Assembly: GCA_003601695.1 (NCBI GenBank)
Contig: PIYH01000071.1
Coordinates: forward strand, 1-10,109
Direction: 5' to 3'
Length of the DNA stretch: 10,109 nt
Source: Candidatus Bathyarchaeota archaeon
GTDB taxonomy: Archaea > Thermoproteota > Bathyarchaeia > Bathyarchaeales > DTEX01
The translations under genes were made by a program, and so were the position numbers. Under the pieces are notes generated by a model that saw only the letters and a list, made by a program, of their open reading frames with translations, did not search any database and was not told the origin of the DNA. The stretch's first letter is position 1; every line of letters begins with the position of its first letter. This document shows, in pieces, positions 1 to 5,269 of the stretch.

Positions 1-942
1 ATCCTTAAAGGATAAGCCTACCAAGCCCAAGGCAAGCTTTGTCGTCGTCGTCGACCCAACAACCGAGCCTACATCTCCTATAGTATCTATCAATGCTGGA
101 TAAAGTATGTAGATTTCAGGTCTCCTACCTACTACTCTACTAATCTTTCCAAGCAGGTTTCCCGTTAGATTCACAATTAACGTTACGATAAGCAATGTTA
201 AAGAGAATTCTCTTAGCGTTCGAGTGAACTGCTCAGTCTTTCTATATTTCGCTAGAAGAAGCATGGCGATGAATGCGAAAGCAATGTCAAAAATCCATGC
301 TATTAATGAGCCTAGAAAGCCTGAAAATAGAAGCTTAAGGGAGAAAACAAAACATAGAGTGACAAGAATATCTCCAAGCGTAGACATAATCGGATAAACA
401 ATTATGTCTGGATCTAATCCGCGCTTGAATGATAAGATTGAGATCTCGATAGTTACAGGTGAGACAAAAAGCAGAGAAAGACCCATCGTAGTCATTATTG
501 CCGATAGGATATCTAGAGACTCTGCTAGATGCGCTCCCCATAAGAAGATATTCACAAAGCAGGCTAGAGCTCCCATCATTAGGCTGCTTTCAATAGTCAG
601 TATGATAGTTGAGCATACTAAAAGTAGGAATGTTGTAGTGTTATTCAGAAACGACGGTTTCACTATTCCTAAATGAAGAGAAGTTGATAGCCTGCCGCTG
701 AAGAATCCGCCTATTACACCACGCATGCTAATGATGCTGGGATAAATTATGATGATCCAGGGGGCATATGAGAAAACATTCATAAAGAAAAGCAGAATCG
801 AGCCAGCTAAAAGCCCGCCTAGGTCAAATGAGAAGGCGAGAAAGGATTGTTTAAGAGTTTCGATAAATCGATTCACTGCGTTGATCGAAAGTCCATGCTC
901 GAAAGTCTGCGGGTACGCTTTGTTGAAGCCGTTGGTCATCAT
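1..942 (-). CDS. SLC41/MgtE-like divalent cation permease (3' end cut by window edge)
   Basis: An open frame of 314 codons runs from ATG at 942 to base 1 without a stop, so the C-terminus lies outside. The protein is strongly hydrophobic and shows the two-fold repeat of the MgtE/SLC41 integral-membrane domain. Repeat one has RGVIGGFFSGRLSTSLHLG at residues 74-92 and YPIMSTLGDILVT at 183-195; repeat two starts near 205 and has YPALIDTIGDVGSVVG at 281-296 followed by STTTTKLALG. Family members carry Mg2+ or related divalent cations across the cytoplasmic membrane; the N-terminal CBS/regulatory part of bacterial MgtE is absent, as in archaeal permeases of this type. The ATG at 942 has only a weak GGAAG upstream, with an in-frame GTG at 948 as alternative. 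A much stronger ribosome site sits in front of an out-of-frame ATG at 958 (see findings). The substrate is inferred, not shown. Confidence 0.85.
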   Translation of the reverse strand, partial: MMTNGFNKAYPQTFEHGLSINAVNRFIETLKQSFLAFSFDLGGLLAGSILLFFMNVFSYAPWIIIIYPSIISMRGVIGGFFSGRLSTSLHLGIVKPSFLNNTTTFLLLVCSTIILTIESSLMMGALACFVNIFLWGAHLAESLDILSAIMTTMGLSLLFVSPVTIEISILSFKRGLDPDIIVYPIMSTLGDILVTLCFVFSLKLLFSGFLGSLIAWIFDIAFAFIAMLLLAKYRKTEQFTRTLREFSLTLLIVTLIVNLTGNLLGKISRVVGRRPEIYILYPALIDTIGDVGSVVGSTTTTKLALGLVGLSFKD

Positions 943-958
943 CGCCACTTCCTTTCAT
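851..958 (-). other. 35-codon reading frame overlapping the permease start
   Basis: ATG at 956-958 is preceded at four bases by GGGGGAGGG (971-963), the strongest ribosome-site match in this region. It opens a frame of 35 codons that begins MKGSGDDDQRLQQS and ends with TAA at 853-851, overlapping the permease start in another frame. The peptide is polar and unrecognised. It may be a leader whose translation is coupled to the permease, a sign of a one-base error near the true start, or chance. Low confidence as a gene. Confidence 0.2.
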
Positions 959-1008
959 CTATCCCTCCCCCATCCAAGGATCTTTATTGACAGCCTATTT
1001 CACGAATC

Positions 1009-1020
1009 ACCTATTTAGGA
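1009..1020. repeat. 12-base element ACCTATTTAGGA, copy 1
   Basis: This 12-mer is identical to one at 3509-3520. Its core CCTATTTAGG is an imperfect palindrome. Both copies lie in non-coding DNA upstream of a minus-strand gene (permease here, ligase there), in the same orientation. Read on the minus strand as TCCTAAATAGGT it could be a TATA-type promoter or an operator. A half copy, CCTATTT, lies at 994-1000. Confidence 0.4.
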
Positions 1021-1064
1021 TTTACTTTTGCTACAATAATCCTAAAAAAGGAATTTCTTCACGA

Positions 1065-1073
1065 TGATATAAG
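1065..1073 (-). promoter_or_regulatory. TATA-like box upstream of the cation permease
   Basis: The minus strand reads CTTATATCA here, in the 181-base gap between the pyrE stop and the permease start. It would place transcription start near 1045 and give a leader of about 100 bases. An alternative TATA-like element is CCTAAATAGG at 1019-1010, closer to the gene. Confidence 0.3.
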
Positions 1074-1097
1074 ACTGAAAATGTAAATTAGATGCAA

Positions 1098-1115
1098 TTT
1101 TAAGACATCTTAAAA
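1098..1115 (-). terminator. 8-bp AU-rich stem just after pyrE
   Basis: TTTTAAGA and TCTTAAAA form a perfect 8-bp inverted repeat around two central bases, starting 8 bases beyond the pyrE stop codon. The position suggests a transcript end or RNA-stabilising hairpin for the minus-strand block; a palindromic protein site is the alternative. No long T run follows, so this is a modest call. Confidence 0.35.
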
Positions 1116-1123
1116 ATCATTTA

Positions 1124-1735
1124 TTACTTCTTAGTGTATTTAAGGATCTCTTTGGCTAAGCTGGATTTAATCTTTCCTGCCTTTAGAAGGTAGCTGATTA
1201 CTTCGGAGATCGTAGTTAGAGATATGAGGTTGTATCCTCGCCTTTCAAGCTCTTCTTTTCCTCCCTGCTCTCTATCAACCACTACAAGAATACTTTCAAT
1301 TTTTCCTCCAGCTTTCTCTATGGGCTTTACTCCCTCAATCTTCGAATCTCCCTTTGTAATTACATCATCAAAGAAGATAAATCGGTCTCCGGGCTTAACT
1401 ATGCCTCCGGCTATTCTTCCAGTAAGTCCATACGATTTTGATTCTTTCCTTACTATGATGCATGGCATTCTCAGCTTATGTGCGATCGTGGGTAGTAGCA
1501 ATGCGCCTTTCAGCTCAATGGAGGCCAGCTTGTTAACTTTTATTTCATACAATATTTTCTTGATCTCTTGAGTTGCTAAATTCACAACGGTGGCGAAGCT
1601 CTCTGGTGATGAAAGAAGCCATGAAAGGTCAATGTAGTACGGGCTTATAATACCTGATTTCAGCTTAAACTTTCCAAATTTCAAAGCTTCGGAACGAATC
1701 AGAGCCTCTGCAATCATAGAAGCTTTATCCAGCAT
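1124..1735 (-). CDS. pyrE: orotate phosphoribosyltransferase
   Basis: The 203-residue protein joins orotate to PRPP to give orotidine 5'-monophosphate, the fifth step of pyrimidine synthesis, in the cytoplasm. Visible signatures are the N-terminal FKLKSGIISPYYID (residues 23-36), the flexible catalytic loop RKESKSYG (96-103), and the PRPP-binding loop FFDDVITKGDS (121-131), followed by DREQGG (154-159). The catalytic loop carries Tyr where bacterial PyrE usually has His, as in eukaryotic UMP synthase. In the PRPP loop the usual TTGGS or TTGKS is TKGDS, a small deviation; the acidic pair is intact. Length is normal for a stand-alone enzyme and there is no fused OMP decarboxylase. An in-frame TGA lies 4 codons upstream, which fixes ATG 1735 as the first possible ATG start. 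It follows the ligase gene by 48 bases and may share its transcript. Confidence 0.92.
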   Translation of the reverse strand: MLDKASMIAEALIRSEALKFGKFKLKSGIISPYYIDLSWLLSSPESFATVVNLATQEIKKILYEIKVNKLASIELKGALLLPTIAHKLRMPCIIVRKESKSYGLTGRIAGGIVKPGDRFIFFDDVITKGDSKIEGVKPIEKAGGKIESILVVVDREQGGKEELERRGYNLISLTTISEVISYLLKAGKIKSSLAKEILKYTKK

Positions 1736-1783
1736 GCTAACTCACAACCATGAAAAAATATGCTTCGATATTCTAAAGAGTTT

Positions 1784-3478
1784 TTATCCTATATGGGAAA
1801 ATTTGGATTTTCTCAAAAATTGCTGTTCGTATATCCATCTCACTCTCTTAATCGTGTCGGCTTCTTCAGGGCTCTTATCATCTCTGATTCGAGTAATACG
1901 AGCAAAGCGAAGAGCCATTCTGCTCTTATATTTGGGGCTCTCCTGTATCTCATTATATGCTACTTCAACGACTATTTTCGGCTTAACTATTACGATGTGT
2001 CCCTTTTCCTCTACAACAATCCGCTTAAGCCTTTCAGTCATCTCCTCTATTTCACGATCAGTTAATCCCTTAAACGTTTTTCCGATCGTTAGAAACTCAC
2101 CTGTCTTCTCATCTCTAGCCGCCAAATAATAATCTGAAAGCCATCCATGTCTTCTTCCAGTTCCATACTCAGCTGCAACGATCACCAAGTCGAGGGGCTC
2201 CAGGGTCCTCTTAATTTTCAGCCAATGTTTTCCACGTATACCAGGGATATACGGACTATTTAGTCTCTTAGCCATCAATCCTTCATGGCCATTATTTATC
2301 GCCTCTTCCAGAAAGTGTTCAGCTTCCTTAGGGCTGCTGGTGATCATCTGCTTCGTTAAGGATATGTTGCTCACCGCTCCACTGAGTTTTCTTCTCCTCT
2401 CAACATAGGGGAGGTTTATCAGGCTTTCTCCATTCATATAGATTATGTCAAATAGATAAAGCTCCACAGGTATCTCCTCAACCATCTTTTCTATGCTGCA
2501 TACTCTGCGGAAGCGGCGCATCAAATGCTGGAATGGAAGGGGATTTCCATTCTTCCCAATAGCTATGACCTCTCCCTCAAGTATGGCTTCGTCAAGTTTG
2601 ACTCTTCGCTTAATTATCTCTACAATATCCGGAAGGCTCTTGGTGACGTCGGTGAGTCTTCGACTGAAGATCCTAACTTTCCCTCCAGACTTATGGATCT
2701 GTATTCGCGCGCCATCAAGCTTATACTCAAACGCCGTCTTTCCTCCATGTTCCTTTAATGCTTCTTCGGGATTTTCAGCCATTTGAGCAAGCATAGGCTT
2801 AACTGGCCTGAAGATCTTGAATCCCAATTTCAGCAATCCTTCAGCTCCCTCCCTTGCACATATAGCCGCCGTCTCAGCGATATCTCCAGTGAGCATAGAA
2901 GCTACCCGAATTTTTTCAATAGGGATAGAAAATGCCTTTGAGACCGCCGTTTCCATTAATCCTTCCTGCAGTCCTGTTCTCATCTCACCAACCATTATCT
3001 TTACGAGATACTTAACTTCTATAGGAAGAGCTCTTCCCAGAAGAGATTCAATCAGCCTCTCTTTTCGCTCTCTTGACCCCTGTCCTGAAGCTTCAGCTAC
3101 GGCTTCAAGAATGTTTCTAACTTCAAGAATCGACAGAGGCCTCTCGAATAGCGTCGTCTGCCGCTGCTTCTTGCGATTCTCAAATATTATCTTTGCCGCT
3201 ACTCCCAAATCTCCAGTATTTCTGAAAGCTGCTGCTGAAAGATCCCTCCAGTCTGTGCCGGTTAGGCGCAGGATTATCTTGCTAAGCGTTGCCCAACTAA
3301 CATCTAATTTTCTTGGATCCCATTTAGGGAACGGGCGGCCGAGCATCATTGAAATTACCGGTTCAACCTCTTCTTTACTGAGATGTTTGAGAAAGTCAGC
3401 AACAATGCTGACCATGAAGTTACGTTTAGTAGTAGCTTCAAGACGCTCGCAGAGATATGCTAAATCCCTGAATTTCAT
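1784..3478 (-). CDS. lig: ATP-dependent DNA ligase
   Basis: This 564-residue protein seals nicks in DNA during replication and repair by way of a lysine-AMP intermediate. It has the archaeal/eukaryotic ligase I layout: a helical DNA-binding domain (about 1-225), adenylation domain (about 226-430) and OB-fold (about 431-564). Nucleotidyltransferase motifs are in order: motif I YKLDGAR with the adenylated Lys253, motif III ELYLFDIIYMNG (339-350), motif IV EGLMAKR (399-405), motif V WLKIKR (419-424) and motif VI RFARITRIRDDK (524-535). Length is normal for archaeal ligases (about 550-610) and no motif is missing. The ATG at 3478 has GGAGAAG only about 10-12 bases upstream; a TATA-like element at 3519-3510 fits a short leader. 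It sits between a coiled-coil gene and pyrE in the same direction, with no obvious functional link to either. Confidence 0.96.
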   Translation of the reverse strand: MKFRDLAYLCERLEATTKRNFMVSIVADFLKHLSKEEVEPVISMMLGRPFPKWDPRKLDVSWATLSKIILRLTGTDWRDLSAAAFRNTGDLGVAAKIIFENRKKQRQTTLFERPLSILEVRNILEAVAEASGQGSRERKERLIESLLGRALPIEVKYLVKIMVGEMRTGLQEGLMETAVSKAFSIPIEKIRVASMLTGDIAETAAICAREGAEGLLKLGFKIFRPVKPMLAQMAENPEEALKEHGGKTAFEYKLDGARIQIHKSGGKVRIFSRRLTDVTKSLPDIVEIIKRRVKLDEAILEGEVIAIGKNGNPLPFQHLMRRFRRVCSIEKMVEEIPVELYLFDIIYMNGESLINLPYVERRRKLSGAVSNISLTKQMITSSPKEAEHFLEEAINNGHEGLMAKRLNSPYIPGIRGKHWLKIKRTLEPLDLVIVAAEYGTGRRHGWLSDYYLAARDEKTGEFLTIGKTFKGLTDREIEEMTERLKRIVVEEKGHIVIVKPKIVVEVAYNEIQESPKYKSRMALRFARITRIRDDKSPEEADTIKRVRWIYEQQFLRKSKFSHIG

Positions 3479-3508
3479 TGAATTACTCTTCTCCGTTAAG
3501 CTATAGAA

Positions 3509-3520
3509 ACCTATTTAGGA
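3509..3520. repeat. 12-base element ACCTATTTAGGA, copy 2
   Basis: Second exact copy of the element at 1009-1020, 31 bases before the ligase start. It is embedded in overlapping inverted repeats: AGGAAA/TTTCCT (3517-3529) and GAAAC/GTTTC (3506-3527). On the minus strand the centre CCTAAATAGG lies about 36 bases before the ATG, a fair position for an archaeal TATA box with a leader of about 10 bases. Confidence 0.4.
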
Positions 3521-3561
3521 AAGTTTCCTGATGAGACTGGAATGTTCACATCTTGAAGAGG

Positions 3562-4446
3562 CTACTCCCAAATCTTAGCGATCTCAGACTGTATTTCACG
3601 TTTTCTTCTTTCGTATTCCTCTATCGAGAGTTCACTTAGCTTATATCTTGTCTGAAGAGTCTCAAGTTCTTCTCGTAGCTTCTTCTCTTTCTCCTTTCGA
3701 TCCTTTATCAGAGAGTCTAGGAAACCAGCCATTTTCTCAACATCGGAGATGACAAATTTAAGAGTCTCCTGCGCTATTTTACCTTCCTTACCCATCTTTT
3801 CCAGCGCTGACTTAGTCCTCCTAAGTTTTCTTTCTAATTCGTAAATTTCTCCAGGCTTCTTGTCGCCTAAAATATTTTCTAGAGCTTTTATGTCAGCATT
3901 AAGTGAGTTCAGAGTCTCGTTTAATCCACGTTCCTCTATCCTTAGCTTCTCAGCTTGCCTATTATAAGTGGCTGGATCTATCTCTCCAACCTTAGTTCTA
4001 ACCTCAAGTTCCTCAAGCTGCATCTTAATATTACTCAGAGCATTCCGCTTATCTTCAAGAGAACTTTTCAGTTCATCCATCTTTGCGGATCGGGCTTTCA
4101 AGTATTCATTAAGCTTCCCACAGTACTCTCTGTAGAGTTTCAGAAATACTCTTTCAGAGACCTCGCCAGACTGGAAGAGATCCAGCAAAGAGATTTTTCT
4201 TTCATAGAGAACAGTGATTCCAGACATTAACTGCTCAATCTCGCTTTTCGCGCCGGGAAAGAAGGGTTTCCTAACCTTTATGGTTGGAGGTAAAGGAGCT
4301 TGCTTGGGTGAAGGAGGCGAGACTTCAGGTGCACCTATAAGGGGAGCCTGAGGAAGTCTGGCTCCGCAGTATATGCAATACCTCATCGCTGGAACCATTT
4401 TTCCACAGTTTGGACATCGCACACGTCGTTCCTCAAGTGTTGACAA
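3562..4446 (-). CDS. zinc-ribbon and coiled-coil protein of unknown function
   Basis: I do not recognise this 294-residue protein as a named family. It opens with a four-cysteine zinc ribbon (C11-x2-C14 and C24-x2-C27), then a proline-rich linker (about 32-63), then an almost entirely helical, charged region (about 67-294) that should form coiled coils. No signal peptide or membrane segment is seen. Within the helices a short motif, GE-hydrophobic-S/D-x3-Y/F, recurs three times: SGEVSERVF (93-101), VGEIDPATY (153-161) and LSELSIEEY (270-278). Similar hinge-like motifs occur in archaeal coiled-coil and CdvA-type division proteins, so a scaffold or cytoskeleton-related role is possible but only a guess. 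The start is TTG at 4446 with GGGAG eight bases upstream; an in-frame TAA shortly before excludes longer starts. It leads the minus-strand block and ends 83 bases before the ligase. Confidence 0.8.
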   Translation of the reverse strand: MSTLEERRVRCPNCGKMVPAMRYCIYCGARLPQAPLIGAPEVSPPSPKQAPLPPTIKVRKPFFPGAKSEIEQLMSGITVLYERKISLLDLFQSGEVSERVFLKLYREYCGKLNEYLKARSAKMDELKSSLEDKRNALSNIKMQLEELEVRTKVGEIDPATYNRQAEKLRIEERGLNETLNSLNADIKALENILGDKKPGEIYELERKLRRTKSALEKMGKEGKIAQETLKFVISDVEKMAGFLDSLIKDRKEKEKKLREELETLQTRYKLSELSIEEYERRKREIQSEIAKIWE

Positions 4447-4484
4447 TAAACCATCTCCCAGAAAGTATTAGAATTCATGCAAAT

Positions 4485-4494
4485 TATTTATATT
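4485..4494 (-). promoter_or_regulatory. TATA box for the minus-strand zinc-ribbon/ligase block
   Basis: The minus strand reads AATATAAATA here. Transcription would start near 4463, just before the ribosome site GGGAG (4459-4455) and the TTG start at 4446. The spacing of all three elements is consistent with an archaeal promoter with a short leader. Confidence 0.5.
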
Positions 4495-4544
4495 TGATCC
4501 ATTAAAATCTTTGCCTCTTGCTTTATGATAAGTCAAGGACCGAA

Positions 4545-4555
4545 ACATATATTTT
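4545..4555 (+). promoter_or_regulatory. possible plus-strand TATA box in the divergent spacer
   Basis: ACATATATTTT, preceded by CGAA that could act as a BRE-like element. It would start a plus-strand transcript near 4576-4580, ending at the hairpin and T run at 4718-4739. A 7-bp stem (TGGAGTT, loop GCA, AACTCCA, 4565-4581) lies at the predicted start. Supported only by position and composition. Confidence 0.25.
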
Positions 4556-4575
4556 CAACCTGTCTGGAGTTGCAA

Positions 4576-4739
4576 ACTCCAATTTGTGATAGCTTCATTT
4601 TTAATTTACTTCTCAACATGATACTTGCCCACTTGTCTCATGCACTAGCATTTTCCTACTTAACTTAAAGTTACTGTTAGTACTAGTTAAGTGAGCTAGT
4701 ATGCACAAAATCTTATCTAGCAGATTCTGCTATTTTTTT
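4576..4739 (+). ncRNA. candidate structured small RNA in the spacer
   Basis: This stretch has no convincing open frame but shows paired sequence. The main hairpin spans 4641-4705: TGC-ACTAGC pairs with GCTAGT-at-GCA outside, and ACTTAACT (4658-4665) pairs perfectly with AGTTAAGT (4685-4692) inside, around a 19-base loop. It is followed by the stem plus T run at 4718-4739, and a TATA-like box lies at 4545-4555. The outer and inner stems are separated by an asymmetric internal loop (8 versus 2 bases). I see no match to tRNA, 7S, RNase P or C/D-box consensus. The exact 5' end is a guess from the TATA position. Confidence 0.25.
4718..4739 (+). terminator. stem-loop followed by seven T
   Basis: TAGCAG and CTGCTA form a perfect 6-bp stem with the loop ATT, followed directly by seven T on the plus strand. 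This is a textbook intrinsic-terminator shape; in archaea the T run alone is often enough. No protein gene ends just upstream on the plus strand, so it may end the candidate RNA at 4576-4739. Confidence 0.45.
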
Positions 4740-4805
4740 AGTTGATAAGCCAGTTAGGAAATCCGGAGGAAGCCTTAATCTCTAGAATTTAGGGCATTAT
4801 CAAAT

Positions 4806-4816
4806 CCTATATAAGG
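4806..4816 (+). promoter_or_regulatory. TATA box before a small interrupted frame
   Basis: CCTATATAAGG, with ATCAAAT ahead of it, is the best TATA match on the plus strand of the spacer. Transcription would start near 4837. The ribosome site GGAGAAG (4845-4851) and a GTG start (4857) follow at sensible distances, so the expression signals of a gene appear intact even though the frame behind them is not. Confidence 0.5.
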
Positions 4817-4856
4817 CAAGAGAAAGGCTTCAGCCACATCTTATGGAGAAGCAATA

Positions 4857-5091
4857 GTGAGTTTGTATCGAAAGGAGCATGCACTAAATGTGATTCTAGA
4901 GTCATTTATCTCAACAGATGATGATCTATCAGGTGATCCTCAACTTCCATGTGGCTAATTGGGTGGTGTTGGATAGGAAGCTTAGAACCTTTAGGGCTGC
5001 TATGGAGTATGAGCTTAGGAGGCTTTATTCCTAGGAGGAGGTCACGTTGGTGGATGCCGCCAGCAGCTATAGGGATAAGATGCTCGCTTGA
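4857..5091 (+). pseudogene. short coding-like frame broken by a frame change and a stop
   Basis: From GTG 4857 a frame reads MSLYRKEHALNVILESFI and continues to TAA at 4956-4958 (33 residues). A second frame opens at ATG 4918 and reads, from residue 11 on, VANWVVLDRKLRTFRAAMEY, meets TAG at 5032-5034, and continues as EEVTLVDAASSYRDKMLA to TGA at 5089-5091. Both parts look like real helical, charged protein, unlike the surrounding AT-rich spacer. The simplest reading is a small gene of about 75-80 codons that has picked up one indel near 4920-4955 and one nonsense change. The alternatives are a genuine 33-codon gene followed by chance, or assembly errors. I do not recognise the family. Its promoter and ribosome site look good, which suggests recent decay. 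Confidence 0.35.
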
Positions 5092-5205
5092 TCCTCAAAC
5101 TTCATTGCCGCCACCTCACGCAATTAACATAGATAGCAAGATTTTTTAAAATTCAATAATCAGGTTTATTCGTTTACGGCTGGAGATGGAGCTGGAAACA
5201 CATTA

Positions 5206-5215
5206 TTTATATAAA
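5206..5215 (+). promoter_or_regulatory. TATA box for TYW1
   Basis: TTTATATAAA is an excellent archaeal TATA match. It predicts a start of transcription near 5237-5241 and therefore a translation start downstream of that. This supports ATG 5270 over the in-frame ATG at 5186, which lies upstream of the box. Confidence 0.5.
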
Positions 5216-5269
5216 AATTTTCGTAACTCTTCCTTGGTTAAGTCTCAGAGGCCGGTCGATGTGAATGAG

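Noticed and set aside
41..55. GTC trinucleotide run
   Set aside because: It encodes Ser-Thr-Thr-Thr-Thr within the conserved second MgtE repeat; short coding repeat with no sign of an expanded microsatellite.
404..1018. Plus-strand frames of about 90 codons over the left end
   Set aside because: They are antisense to the long permease frame, which has clear SLC41/MgtE motifs and runs to the window edge.
2817..3506. Plus-strand open frame of 229 codons opposite the ligase
   Set aside because: It lies antisense to a ligase with all catalytic motifs and has no recognisable domain, promoter or ribosome site. It is a by-product of ligase codon use.
4447..4856. tRNA, 7S RNA, RNase P RNA or C/D-box RNA in the spacer
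   Set aside because: No T-loop consensus, no 7S or RNase P core motifs and no paired C and D boxes were found by eye. The GGAGGAAGCC at 4761-4770 only superficially recalls RNase P.
5032..5034. In-frame TAG inside coding-like sequence as possible pyrrolysine codon
   Set aside because: thiC and the zinc-ribbon gene in this window end with TAG, so it works as a normal stop. The frame also needs a separate frame change to be long. Decay is the simpler reading.
4949..5149. Plus-strand 66-codon frame in the spacer
   Set aside because: The peptide is rich in Trp, Pro and Arg with no protein-like pattern, and it overlaps the more convincing frame at 4918-5091 in another register.
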